Source of the DNA: Candidatus Saccharimonadota bacterium
Lineage (GTDB): Bacteria > Patescibacteriota > Saccharimonadia > Saccharimonadales > Saccharimonadaceae
Direction: 5' to 3'
Length of the DNA: 47,159 nucleotides
NCBI GenBank assembly: GCA_015655045.1
Contig: JAATFU010000001.1
Span: forward strand, 1 to 47,159
Position numbers and translations under genes: made by a program. The notes under the pieces were generated by a model. That model was not told the origin of the DNA and made no database searches. It saw only the letters and a list, made by a program, of their open reading frames with translations. Shown here in pieces: positions 31,078 to 39,434 of this stretch. Numbering within the stretch: the stretch's first letter is position 1; the number at the start of each line of letters is the position of its first letter.

Positions 31078-32130
31078 ATGCCGGGAATCTTAGGCACTGG
31101 AATTCAAGATGGGCTACTATTAAAACCTGTTAAATATCAATGGGCCATGGATCTATATGACCAAGCTGTGGCCAATACGTGGTTCCCGAATGAGATTCAA
31201 CTCGGGCAGGATTTATCTGACTGGAAGAAAATGACCGAAGAAGAGCGTCATGCGGTTACTTTCCTTATGAGCTACTTTAACCCGAATGAGCTCCTAGTAA
31301 ACAAAGCCTTAGCGTTTGGCGTTTATCCGTACGTGAATGCGGCTGAGTGTCATCTCTACCTTGCAAAGCAAATGTGGGAAGAAGCTAACCACTGTATGAG
31401 CTTTGAGTATGTGCTTGAAACATTTCCGATTGATCGAGACCAAGCCTACGCCGCACACGTTGATACACCCTCAATGTCACGTAAGGAGGAGTTTGAAACG
31501 AAGTTCATCAAACGTATGACCGAGCAAACGCTTGATATTACGACCACTGAAGGCAAAAAAGACTTCGTTCGTAACCTAATTGCCTACAATGTCATCCTTG
31601 AAGGTATCTGGTTTTATAGTGGTTTTATGGTCGCCTTATCTTTCCGACAGCGCAATTTGCTTCGAAATTTTGGAAGCTTAATTGATTGGGTAGTGCGAGA
31701 CGAGAGTCTTCACCTGAAATTTGGTATTAACCTTATTCTAACCGTCCTTGAAGAGAATGAAGATCTGCAGACCGAAGAATTTGCGGCTGAGATCAAACAA
31801 ATGATTCTCGATGGTGTTCAGATGGAAGAGGAATACAACCGAGACCTTTTGCCTAATGGTATCCTCGGTCTAAATAGTGATTACATCAATCAATACGTTA
31901 AGTACCTGGCCGATCGTCGCCTTGAAGAGTTAGGCTTTGAAGCTTACTACAAAGTGTCAAACCCTGCGAAGTGGATGGCCGCAGCTAATGATACGTTGCA
32001 GCTTGTCAATTTCTTTGAGAGCACCAACACGAGTTATGAAGTGAATGGTAGTACAAGCCCCGTTGTAGGCCAGAGCCCCAGCGCTGATCGCGACGAAAAC
32101 GACCCAGATACAAGCATTCTAAAACAGTAG
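31078..32130 (+). CDS. nrdB: Ribonucleotide reductase class I, radical-generating subunit, Tyr-less (class Ic-like)
   Basis: Ferritin-like di-metal subunit supplying the radical to NrdA. The product is 350 aa. Metal ligands align with the family by spacing: E71 (NPNELL), E102 and H105 (EANH), E175 (VILEG), E209 and H212 (RDESLH). The residue four after the first His, the radical Tyr in class Ia, is F109 (HCMSF), and the first ligand is Glu rather than Asp. Both features characterise the Mn/Fe class Ic enzyme of Chlamydia, so a Tyr-independent metal cofactor is predicted. The C-terminal ~35 residues are acidic and flexible, as needed to bind NrdA. GGAGGCGGCGTAGGTT precedes the ATG. Confidence 0.93.
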   Translation: MPGILGTGIQDGLLLKPVKYQWAMDLYDQAVANTWFPNEIQLGQDLSDWKKMTEEERHAVTFLMSYFNPNELLVNKALAFGVYPYVNAAECHLYLAKQMWEEANHCMSFEYVLETFPIDRDQAYAAHVDTPSMSRKEEFETKFIKRMTEQTLDITTTEGKKDFVRNLIAYNVILEGIWFYSGFMVALSFRQRNLLRNFGSLIDWVVRDESLHLKFGINLILTVLEENEDLQTEEFAAEIKQMILDGVQMEEEYNRDLLPNGILGLNSDYINQYVKYLADRRLEELGFEAYYKVSNPAKWMAAANDTLQLVNFFESTNTSYEVNGSTSPVVGQSPSADRDENDPDTSILKQ

Positions 32131-32154
32131 GAAAGCTTCAAGAAAATAAGCAAG

Positions 32155-32198
32155 ATGCTATATATAGTATAGTATCGAGTGCACATGAGGTGTATACT
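32155..32198 (+). promoter_or_regulatory. NrdR-like box and -10 of zwf
   Basis: ATGCTATATATAGTAT (32155-32170) shares the CTATATATAG core with the nrdA box. It abuts the -35 position of the promoter whose -10 is TATACT (32193-32198), 6 nt before the zwf ATG. Confidence 0.5.
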
Positions 32199-32204
32199 AA
32201 AGGG

Positions 32205-33479
32205 ATGAAAACAAAACTAGTTATCTTTGGTATTACCGGTGATTTAAGTACGCGAAAACTCATTCCAGCCCTCTCGCAAATTATAGAGACAGGCAACTTT
32301 GAAGACCTTTCTATCATTGGAGTGTCTCGTCGACAGCCAGACCAGTTTCAACTACTCGGCGAACACCATGAACAGCTGAATGGTACAACTACAATCTTCT
32401 CGATGGATTTGACGCAAGCAAGTGAATACGTACGCCTAAAGGAATATATCGAACTGGGTGATGATGAACAGGCTATCTTTTATCTATCGGTACCACCTGA
32501 AAGTATGGCGCAAATCGTAGAACTACTTGGCCAAGCTGGCCTGAATACTCCAAATGTGAAATTGATGCTCGAGAAGCCTTTTGGTACTGATCTGACATCA
32601 GCCCATGAAATGATTGATCATGTTGCTGCGTACTATCAGGAATCGCAGATATACCGAATCGACCATTACCTAGCAAAAGAGATGAGTCAGAATATTGTCG
32701 CGTTTCGAGGCGGCAATGCACTATTCGACCATGTCTGGAGTGCTCAGGCAATTGAAAAAATTGAAGTAGTTGCCTATGAACAAATTGGAATTGAGGGACG
32801 AGCGGACTTTTATGAACAAACGGGAGCATTGCGTGATGTTCTGCAAGGTCACCTTATGCAACTTCTTTCGCTCATCCTGATGGATATTCCGCACGACTTT
32901 GACTGGAGTGAAGCGGCAACATATCGCGCCCAGGCTCTTGCAGATGTGCGACCGGCCGATCCGGCAAAGTCCCAACGGGGCCAATATGCATCTTATCGTG
33001 ATGAAGTTAAGAACCCCTCAAGTATGACCGAGACATTTGTTCGCCTCGAGCTTGAATCCACCGACCCACGCTGGGAGGGGGTGCCTCTTATCCTTGCCAC
33101 GGGCAAAGGACTGAACGAAAAAACTACAGAAGTCCGAGTTCATTTTCGAAAGTCACATGAAGCGCAAACAAATTGCTTAACATTTCGCATTCAACCGAGC
33201 GAAGGTGTTGAAATTGACCTGTTTGTGAAGAAGCCAGGCTATGATCGCGAGTTTGAAACAAAAACTCTTTCGTTTGAATACGATAAGAATACCCGTCTAC
33301 CGGACGCCTACGAACAGGTTATTGTTGATGCCATCGCAAGTCGTAAAAGCTTGTTTGCCGGCAGCGCTGAAGTACTTCGGGCATGGGAAATTGTTAAGCC
33401 AGTTCAAGATAGATGGAAGACACGTTCCGATGATCTTATTCGCTATGATAGTGGCGCTAATCCAGTAAATATAGCGTAG
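32205..33479 (+). CDS. zwf: Glucose-6-phosphate dehydrogenase
   Basis: Oxidises glucose-6-P to 6-phosphogluconolactone and makes NADPH. The product is 424 aa from ATG 32205, slightly shorter than the usual ~480. FGITGDLSTRKLIPAL is the Rossmann nucleotide site, KLMLEKPFGTD the substrate Lys region, and YRIDHYLAKEMSQNI the active-site signature (RIDHYLGKE with Gly to Ala). A second His/Asp region (GHLMQLLSLILMD) follows. The ATG at 32190 is rejected because it lies upstream of the -10 box. Transcription is probably leaderless. Location beside RNR and a shared box suggest NADPH supply for thioredoxin-driven dNTP synthesis. Confidence 0.93.
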   Translation: MKTKLVIFGITGDLSTRKLIPALSQIIETGNFEDLSIIGVSRRQPDQFQLLGEHHEQLNGTTTIFSMDLTQASEYVRLKEYIELGDDEQAIFYLSVPPESMAQIVELLGQAGLNTPNVKLMLEKPFGTDLTSAHEMIDHVAAYYQESQIYRIDHYLAKEMSQNIVAFRGGNALFDHVWSAQAIEKIEVVAYEQIGIEGRADFYEQTGALRDVLQGHLMQLLSLILMDIPHDFDWSEAATYRAQALADVRPADPAKSQRGQYASYRDEVKNPSSMTETFVRLELESTDPRWEGVPLILATGKGLNEKTTEVRVHFRKSHEAQTNCLTFRIQPSEGVEIDLFVKKPGYDREFETKTLSFEYDKNTRLPDAYEQVIVDAIASRKSLFAGSAEVLRAWEIVKPVQDRWKTRSDDLIRYDSGANPVNIA

Positions 33480-33494
33480 AATATACAACATAGC

Positions 33495-33534
33495 ACGCTA
33501 CATATAGCGCGCATGGATCAAAATATGCTACAAT
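33495..33534 (+). promoter_or_regulatory. NrdR-like box and -10 of pyrG
   Basis: ACGCTACATATAGCGC (33495-33510) differs at 2 of 16 positions from the nrdA box. It overlaps the -35 position of the promoter with -10 TACAAT (33529-33534), 8 nt before the pyrG ATG. Confidence 0.5.
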
Positions 33535-33542
33535 AAAATCCC

Positions 33543-35150
33543 ATGGAAGACTCAATCACTCATGGGAAAAAACAGAAATATATATTTGTAACTGGGGGTG
33601 TTCTCTCTGGGGTAGGTAAGGGTATAACTGCTGCCAGTATCGGCGCAGTACTACAGGCAAAGGGCCTCGTGGTGTCAATTCAAAAATGTGATCCGTATCT
33701 TAATGTAGATGCGGGTCTTTTGAATCCAGCGGAACACGGCGAATGCTTTGTCACAAAAGATGGGGCTGAGACTGATTTAGATCTTGGTCATTATGAGAGA
33801 TTCCTAGACGTAGAATTAACTCAGAAGAATGCAACACTCTCAGGTAGGCTGTTGAGCCAGCTTATTGCCGATGAACGAGCCGGCAAGTTTGGTGGTAAAA
33901 CAGTTCAACTTGTACCCCACCTTACACATGCGATTCAGGATGCGATTGAAGAGGCAGCTGACTCGGATGTACATATTGTTGAAATCGGGGGTACGGTGGG
34001 GGATTACGAAGGCCTAAGCTTTGTCGAGGCAATCCGGGAATTCTCAACTCGGGTCGGCCGCGAGAATTGCTTATATGTGCACGTTGTCTATGTGCCATTC
34101 ATTGGCACAAGTAAAGAATTTAAGACTAAGCCAGCCCAGAATGCATTGAATGACCTACGCGGTTTTGGCATTGTACCTGATGCGGTTGTGGTGCGGACTG
34201 ATGATCATGCACCTGTCAATGTCGCTCGCAAAATCGCCTTATTTGGAGGGGTGAGTGAGTCGGCGGTTATCTTATTGCCGAATGCGGAAACTGTTTATGA
34301 GGTGCCACTAAGCATTGCAGCCTGTGGTATTAGCGACGTCCTCGCTCGCTTTACTCATAACACAGTGAAGCCAAATTTAGCAGCTTGGAAGAGACTAGTT
34401 CGTCAGCATACCAGTCATCCCGAGACGAAGGTGGATGTGGGGATTGTGGCGAAATATCTTGATAACGAAGATACCTACATCTCGGTGTTAGAGGCGCTCA
34501 AAAGTGCTGCCTGGGCCGAGAAAGTTGACCTCACAATTAGTTGGATTGATGCCGAAAAGGCGACCGTAGCTGACTTTGCCGCTCATGATGCGCTACTTGT
34601 ACCGGGCGGCTTTGGCCCCCGGGGGATTGAAGGTAAAATAGCTGCTGCTCGCTATGCACTTGACCACGATGTACCATATTTGGGGCTGTGTTTGGGCTTA
34701 CAGGTAGCGGTTATTGCCAGTAGTCGGAAGGCTGGCTTAAAGGATGCGAACAGTACTGAATTTGTACCTACAACGGAGCAGAATGTGGTGTACATTATGG
34801 CAGGACAGCAAGGTAAGGAGTCAACCGGTGGCACGCTTCGGCTCGGTGATTATACGGCGCACTTAAAAAAAGATTCAAAAGTCGCCACGGCGTATAAAAG
34901 CAGGACTGTTACTGAGCGTCATCGGCACCGCTATGAAGTCAACCAGGCATTTTTAGGTGACATTGAACGAGGAGGCCTCGTCGTCAGCGGTACTTCACCC
35001 GATGGTAAGCTAGTTGAATATATTGAGTCACCTGTGAATGAGTATTTTGTTGCTACCCAAGCACACCCGGAATTTAAGAGTCGTCCGATGCGAGCACATC
35101 CATTATTCCAAGGCCTGATTCGTGCCGCCAAACTGTCATCGATTGCTTGA
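33543..35150 (+). CDS. pyrG: CTP synthase
   Basis: Makes CTP from UTP, ATP and glutamine. The product is 535 aa, full length. The synthetase domain shows FVTGGVLSGVGKGITAASIG (P-loop), KCDPYLNVDAGLLNPAEHGECFVTKDGAETDLDLGHYERF and EIGGTVGDYEGLSFVEAIRE. The glutamine amidotransferase domain shows LVPGGFGPRG, LGLCLGLQVAVI (nucleophile Cys; usually LGICLGMQ), and HPEFKSRP with the catalytic His and Glu. The -10 is 8 nt before the ATG with no Shine-Dalgarno: leaderless. It carries an NrdR-like box upstream. Confidence 0.97.
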   Translation: MEDSITHGKKQKYIFVTGGVLSGVGKGITAASIGAVLQAKGLVVSIQKCDPYLNVDAGLLNPAEHGECFVTKDGAETDLDLGHYERFLDVELTQKNATLSGRLLSQLIADERAGKFGGKTVQLVPHLTHAIQDAIEEAADSDVHIVEIGGTVGDYEGLSFVEAIREFSTRVGRENCLYVHVVYVPFIGTSKEFKTKPAQNALNDLRGFGIVPDAVVVRTDDHAPVNVARKIALFGGVSESAVILLPNAETVYEVPLSIAACGISDVLARFTHNTVKPNLAAWKRLVRQHTSHPETKVDVGIVAKYLDNEDTYISVLEALKSAAWAEKVDLTISWIDAEKATVADFAAHDALLVPGGFGPRGIEGKIAAARYALDHDVPYLGLCLGLQVAVIASSRKAGLKDANSTEFVPTTEQNVVYIMAGQQGKESTGGTLRLGDYTAHLKKDSKVATAYKSRTVTERHRHRYEVNQAFLGDIERGGLVVSGTSPDGKLVEYIESPVNEYFVATQAHPEFKSRPMRAHPLFQGLIRAAKLSSIA

Positions 35151-35221
35151 CGCTTTCTGTAGTCCCGTGATTAACTGAGGCTACCAACAAAACACAGACA
35201 CAAAAAGGTACGGTACAACCC

Positions 35222-35359
35222 ATGGAAGATCCCGAACAGACTCACAGTGACGATATGAATGTTCTTAATTACTTACTACGAACAGTAAAGGGTCTACGAG
35301 CCGTCTTGGCCGATGATGAACTTGAGCATATTCCTGACGAAGACGTTACCTATTCTTAA
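35222..35359 (+). CDS. Small acidic hypothetical protein, 45 aa
   Basis: Begins MEDPEQTHSDDMNVLNYLLR and ends DEDVTYS; acidic ends surround one amphipathic helix (NVLNYLLRTVKGLRAVLADDELE). AAAAGG lies 14 nt upstream. It fills the gap between pyrG and argS with neighbour-like codon usage. No family is recognised; it could be a chance ORF. Confidence 0.45.
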   Translation: MEDPEQTHSDDMNVLNYLLRTVKGLRAVLADDELEHIPDEDVTYS

Positions 35360-35394
35360 TCTTTTTTATTACCTCTGTTATATAATGAGACGTA

Positions 35395-37083
35395 ATGGAC
35401 ACTATTTCTCAACTTATTCGTACGGTTCTTGCCGATCAGTTCGGCCTTGACCAATCGGTAGAACTGTCGCGACCCGACTCGCAATTTGGCGATTATTCGA
35501 CCAATGTAGCCTTGCAGCTCGCCAAACCACTCCAAAAGAATCCACGAGAGATTGCTGAGGTTGTGGCATCGAAGCTTCGAGAGAACCCTATCTTTAGTGC
35601 CATCACTATTGCAGGCCCCGGTTTTATCAATCTGCGTCTCCATGCCGCATATATTGCCGATGAGCTCAATCACGCATGGTCACAGACCTACGGTGAGAAT
35701 ACAGACGGAGCAGGAAAAACAGTCATCGTGGAGTATCCGAGCCCAAATATGGCTAAGCCCTATAGCGTTGGGCACTTACGACCAGGTAATCAGGGCTGGG
35801 CTGTGAAGCGCTTAATGGAGGCAACGGGCTGGCATGTTATTACTGATAACCACCTCGGTGATTATGGTGCGCCATTTGGCATTTGGGTAGTGGGTTTCTT
35901 AGAGTTCAGTAGCGAAGCTGCGCTTGAGAAAGACGGGGTGTATGAGCTTGGTCGGGTATATATTCAGACCAAGAAAGCCCTTAAAGAAGAGAAGGAACGC
36001 GGCGAGTCGGTTTTGGCTGACGAAGTGCAGGCTTGGCTTCTCAAGCTTGAGCAGGGTGACCACCAAGCAAAAGCATATAGCGAACGATTTAATGCCCTCT
36101 CGCTTGCTCACATTCACGCGGTGATGGCTCGTCTTCATATATCGACCGACTATGAGCTTGGTGAGGCATTTTTCGCACCTCGCGGCAAAGCGGCGGTTCA
36201 GACGTTACTTACCTCTGGTATAGCTACCCAAAATGCAGACGGCTCAATTATTGTTCCGCTTGACGAATATGGCTTCGACGTGCCGCTACTTGTGCAAAAA
36301 AGTAATGGTGCAGCTCTTTATGCTACCACCGATTTAGCCACGATATTATATCGCGAGGAAACGTGGCATCCAGATCGAGTCATTTACGCAGTGGGGAGTG
36401 AACAGCAATTTTATTTCTCTCAATTATTTGCTATGGCAAAAAAACTAGGGATTCAAACCGAGCTCTATCATCTCTGGTTTGGATTTATTGATCAGCTCAA
36501 TGAGGATGGAACACGGGAGAAGATGAGTAGCCGTAGGGGCGTTGTCTTGATGGAAGAGCTACTGGATCAAGCCGATGCGAAGGCGCGTGAGATTGTTGGT
36601 GGCCGCGATATCTCTGATGACGATATTAAGAAGGTGGCGCTTGGCGCAATAAAGTTTAGTGATTTTGCGGCAGATCGTCGTACCAACATTCTCTTTGACT
36701 GGAATTCTATTTTTGCTTTGACTGGCTTTAGCGGGCCCTATATTCAATACGCTGCCGTTCGGGTGAACAAGATTCTACACGACAATGAAGTGGCTCAAAC
36801 TGATATCTCAGCTTATGCCTACGAAACTGAGAAATCTCTTCTTCTAAAACTGACTGACTATCCTGATGTCGTAAGATTAGCGGCGCGTGAGCTTGAGCCA
36901 CACAAGGTAGCTACATATCTCTATGAATTAGCCCGCGAGTTAAATCGTTATTATGAGACCACACGCGTATCTGATGCTGAGCCAATCGAGAAGGCTGCTC
37001 GGCTGCAAGTGCTTGAGAAGGTGCGCCATATCTTTGGGCATGGCCTTAGCCTCCTGGGTATTGAGATTCCCTCGCAGATGTAG
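35395..37083 (+). CDS. argS: Arginyl-tRNA synthetase
   Basis: Class I synthetase charging tRNA-Arg. The product is 562 aa, typical. The N-terminal Add-1 domain (about 1-100) precedes VEYPSPNMAKPYSVGHLRPGNQG, where the HIGH motif reads SVGH. Then come HLGDYGAPFGIWV, YATTDLATILYREE, MSSRRGVVLMEELLDQA (the position of a KMSKS motif, degenerate as usual in this enzyme) and the DALR anticodon domain (GPYIQYAAVRVNKIL...ELARELNRYYETTRV). TATAAT (35381-35386) is 8 nt before the ATG with no Shine-Dalgarno. A weak hairpin with a T-run near 37144-37170 may terminate it. Confidence 0.96.
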   Translation: MDTISQLIRTVLADQFGLDQSVELSRPDSQFGDYSTNVALQLAKPLQKNPREIAEVVASKLRENPIFSAITIAGPGFINLRLHAAYIADELNHAWSQTYGENTDGAGKTVIVEYPSPNMAKPYSVGHLRPGNQGWAVKRLMEATGWHVITDNHLGDYGAPFGIWVVGFLEFSSEAALEKDGVYELGRVYIQTKKALKEEKERGESVLADEVQAWLLKLEQGDHQAKAYSERFNALSLAHIHAVMARLHISTDYELGEAFFAPRGKAAVQTLLTSGIATQNADGSIIVPLDEYGFDVPLLVQKSNGAALYATTDLATILYREETWHPDRVIYAVGSEQQFYFSQLFAMAKKLGIQTELYHLWFGFIDQLNEDGTREKMSSRRGVVLMEELLDQADAKAREIVGGRDISDDDIKKVALGAIKFSDFAADRRTNILFDWNSIFALTGFSGPYIQYAAVRVNKILHDNEVAQTDISAYAYETEKSLLLKLTDYPDVVRLAARELEPHKVATYLYELARELNRYYETTRVSDAEPIEKAARLQVLEKVRHIFGHGLSLLGIEIPSQM

Positions 37084-37225
37084 TCTTGTCGCCCATAATA
37101 GGCTAGTGGTATAGTCATAGGCACTACTGAAAGAAGTATATACCCGGGGAGTTCTCGGCGATTTTTTATTCAGCTAGTAGGTCACCCAAGTTCAATCGGA
37201 CTTCGGTATTAACATAGGAGGAGAA

Positions 37226-37504
37226 GTGCCACGTACGCTCGAAGACATAAAGGTACAGGTAAGACGTGCACTGAAGGAGAAAGAGGGAGCGCGAGTTCAA
37301 GTTGAACGTGGTCGGCATTATGGCAAGAACCTTTGTCGAGCGTTCAACATTACCGGCGTCAGCGAGAGCATTGTCTGCAGTGCTGTTAACGAGATGACGT
37401 CTGAGGGAGAGCTCTTTGAGCATCCCTCGGTTAAGAACATAGCAACATCGGGGAGCACGAAACAGCCTCGCATTGAGCACTACGTTACGCTGTCGCTCGC
37501 CTAA
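37226..37504 (+). CDS. Small basic protein, 92 aa, possible winged-helix DNA-binder
   Basis: GTG start at 37226 with a near-perfect Shine-Dalgarno (AGGAGGAGAA). The N-terminal 35 residues are very basic (VQVRRALKEKEGARVQVERGRHYGK), followed by a segment that could be a helix-turn-helix (NLCRAFNITGVSESIVCSAVNEMTSEGELFEH, where the last strand resembles a winged-helix wing), then a polar tail. No family is recognised. Like the ORF at 1023 it stands alone with its own leader and a strong hairpin terminator, and its codons are more GC-rich than those of its neighbours. Confidence 0.65.
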   Translation: MPRTLEDIKVQVRRALKEKEGARVQVERGRHYGKNLCRAFNITGVSESIVCSAVNEMTSEGELFEHPSVKNIATSGSTKQPRIEHYVTLSLA

Positions 37505-37511
37505 TCTGCCG

Positions 37512-37539
37512 TCTGGGGTGGCATGCGTGCCACCCCAGA
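37512..37539 (+). terminator. Strong GC-rich hairpin after the 92-aa gene
   Basis: 12-bp perfect stem TCTGGGGTGGCA / TGCCACCCCAGA with loop TGCG, followed by a pyrimidine-rich stretch. Confidence 0.7.
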
Positions 37540-37600
37540 GGCGACTTCTCCTCCTTATCTAAAAAATGCTATAATACTCTTAGAAATAAGAGGATTTTTT

Positions 37601-38044
37601 ATGTCAACGACTCAAGATAAAACGGGCACCACTACCAAACGGCCAAGGAAAACTATCGGTGTTAGCCAGCTCTTAACAACCGATGCTTCTGTCATCGCTA
37701 AGGCTGGAAAGTCACAACTATCTGATTTCCTTAACTTTGTGCGCGAACAAGGTGTCGTCGGGTTAGCAGTTGGGTTAGCAGTCGGAACGGCGGCGGGGGC
37801 GGCTGTTAAACAAATTGTGGATGGGTTCATTAACCCCATAGTCGGTTTTCTTATTGGTGGGATTGATCTTATGCAGCTAAAATGGGTTGTCGTTGGTCCG
37901 AATGCCAGCGGTAAAGGTGGACTTGTGTTTAGCTGGGGTGCCATTTTGTCTTCAATCATTACGCTGCTCGCAACTGCGTTTGTTATCTATTGGATTGTGC
38001 ATATTGGGAAGCTAGATCGACTTGATAAAAAGAAGGATGCCTAA
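37601..38044 (+). CDS. mscL: Large-conductance mechanosensitive channel
   Basis: Releases solutes on hypo-osmotic shock; inner-membrane pentamer. The product is 147 aa from ATG 37601 (Shine-Dalgarno AAGAGGA; TATAAT at 37570-37575). The first ~45 residues are an extra basic cytosolic extension (TTKRPRKTIGV). The MscL core starts at LSDFLNFVREQGVVGLAVGLAVGTAAGAAVKQIVDGFINPIVGFLIGG (pore helix TM1), then a periplasmic loop, TM2 (FSWGAILSSIITLLATAFVIYWIV) and a short charged end. The usual long C-terminal helix bundle is nearly absent. msrB follows after 4 nt, so the two are probably co-transcribed. Confidence 0.88.
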   Translation: MSTTQDKTGTTTKRPRKTIGVSQLLTTDASVIAKAGKSQLSDFLNFVREQGVVGLAVGLAVGTAAGAAVKQIVDGFINPIVGFLIGGIDLMQLKWVVVGPNASGKGGLVFSWGAILSSIITLLATAFVIYWIVHIGKLDRLDKKKDA

Positions 38045-38048
38045 GAAT

Positions 38049-38447
38049 ATGGCTGTACTTCAAAAGACACCCGAAGAGTGGCACAAAAAACTAACCGACG
38101 AGCAATATGAGGTCTTATTTAATAAAGCAACTGAAACACCGTTTTCGGGGGAATATGATACAACTTTCGCTGACGGAACATATGCTTGTGCGGCCTGTGG
38201 TACAAAGTTATTCGAAAGTGGTACAAAGTTTGATGCGCACTGTGGCTGGCCAAGTTTTTATGATGCGATTCCTGGTACGGTTGAGTTCCACGACGATCTC
38301 ACAATGGGTACTAAACGGATCGAAGTGACGTGTGCAACCTGTGGCGGCCATTTAGGACATGTTTTTGAAGGCGAAGGTTTTGATACACCAACAGATCAGC
38401 GGTATTGTATTAACTCGCTTAGCCTTCTATTTACGCCAAACCCATAA
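38049..38447 (+). CDS. msrB: Peptide methionine-R-sulfoxide reductase
   Basis: Repairs oxidised methionine. The product is 132 aa from ATG 38049 (MAVLQKTPEEW); earlier in-frame ATGs at 38022 and 38037 overlap mscL or sit on the Shine-Dalgarno. The SelR domain is complete: two zinc CxxC pairs (YACAACGTKL and VTCATCGGHLGHVF), the substrate motif HCGWPSFYDAI and the catalytic RYCINSLSL. TGTGTKFD-type spacing is normal. No MsrA fusion is present. It is coupled to mscL, an unusual envelope and oxidative-stress pairing. Confidence 0.95.
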   Translation: MAVLQKTPEEWHKKLTDEQYEVLFNKATETPFSGEYDTTFADGTYACAACGTKLFESGTKFDAHCGWPSFYDAIPGTVEFHDDLTMGTKRIEVTCATCGGHLGHVFEGEGFDTPTDQRYCINSLSLLFTPNP

Positions 38448-38529
38448 AGGCCAATATTTCACAAGTTGCTTTCTAGAATAGCAATGGGTAGGTGCGCGAT
38501 GATGACATTAATATGAGACAATAGAGACT

Positions 38530-39078
38530 ATGGATAAAAAACTTGCTAATACCACCTCAAAGCGCATCCTATGGATCGATCTCGAAATGACTGGGCTCGA
38601 TGCCGATAAGGATAAAATACTCGAAGTAGCTGCCATCGTGACAGACTGGGACTTTAAAGAGATAGCTACCTATGAGGCTATTATTCACCAGACCGATCGA
38701 GTACTCGAAACGATGAACGACTGGTGTATTGCCCAGCACGGAGCAAGCGGACTAACCGAACGAGTCCGCCAGAGTCAGACGACAAACGAAGAGGCTGAGG
38801 CTGCATTGCTTGCCTTCCTTGACGAGCACTTTGATGCGCAGCTGCCCGTCCTACTAGCGGGCAACTCCATCCATATGGATCGTCGCTTTATTACAAAATT
38901 ATGGCCACGACTTGATGCGCGTCTTCACTATCGAATGCTTGATGTGAGTGCCTGGAAGGTCGTCTTTGAAGCGAAGTTTGGTAAGCGATTCAGCAAACCC
39001 GAAGAACATCGCGCGTTAGGGGACATTCAAGGAAGTATTATGGAATTACAATATTATTTGAGTAAAATAAGAGTATGA
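38530..39078 (+). CDS. orn: Oligoribonuclease
   Basis: Degrades 2-5-nt RNAs to mononucleotides; DEDDh exonuclease. The product is 182 aa, normal length. ILWIDLEMTGLDADKDKILEVAAIVTD (first Asp/Glu pair), LLAGNSIHMDRRFI (second Asp), YRMLDVSAWKVV and EEHRALGDIQGSIMELQYY (His and final Asp) are all present. GACAAT is 7 nt before the ATG; no Shine-Dalgarno. The end overlaps the next gene by 4 nt (ATGA). Confidence 0.95.
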   Translation: MDKKLANTTSKRILWIDLEMTGLDADKDKILEVAAIVTDWDFKEIATYEAIIHQTDRVLETMNDWCIAQHGASGLTERVRQSQTTNEEAEAALLAFLDEHFDAQLPVLLAGNSIHMDRRFITKLWPRLDARLHYRMLDVSAWKVVFEAKFGKRFSKPEEHRALGDIQGSIMELQYYLSKIRV

Positions 39079-39434
39079 CCCATACGGAAATTCATGACTA
39101 TTTATTAAGTCTGCCACATACGTGGCTAGATTTTCCCTTCGGTGAAGAATCATCGGTCTATAAGATTGGGCAGAGCGAAACGGGTGAAGGTAAGATGTTC
39201 GCCATTATAGCCAACAGCGCGAAACCACTTCAGATCAGCCTTAAATGCGATCCGCAGTTAGCCGAACGCTTACGGGAAACTTACGAAACAGTGTTGCCTG
39301 GTTATCATCTAAGTAAAAAACACTGGAATACAATTATCTTAACAGGGCAAGTTCCTGACGATGAGCTTAAGAGCCTAATCCAGCTGAGTTATCGACTGGT
39401 GAGCGGTGACGACACGCTCACTGCTAGCTATTAG
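39075..39434 (+). CDS. MmcQ/YjbR family protein
   Basis: The product is 119 aa with the family layout: LLSLPHTWLDFPFGEESSVYKIG at the start, a central KMFAIIANSAKPLQISLKCDP strand, then LRETYETVLPGYHLSKKHWNTIILTGQVPDDELKSLIQLSYRLV. The fold resembles the double-wing of some DNA-binding domains; the biological role of YjbR proteins is not established. It overlaps orn by 4 nt (translational coupling), though TAAAAT 6 nt before the ATG may also give a leaderless internal transcript. Confidence 0.85.
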   Translation: MTHTEIHDYLLSLPHTWLDFPFGEESSVYKIGQSETGEGKMFAIIANSAKPLQISLKCDPQLAERLRETYETVLPGYHLSKKHWNTIILTGQVPDDELKSLIQLSYRLVSGDDTLTASY

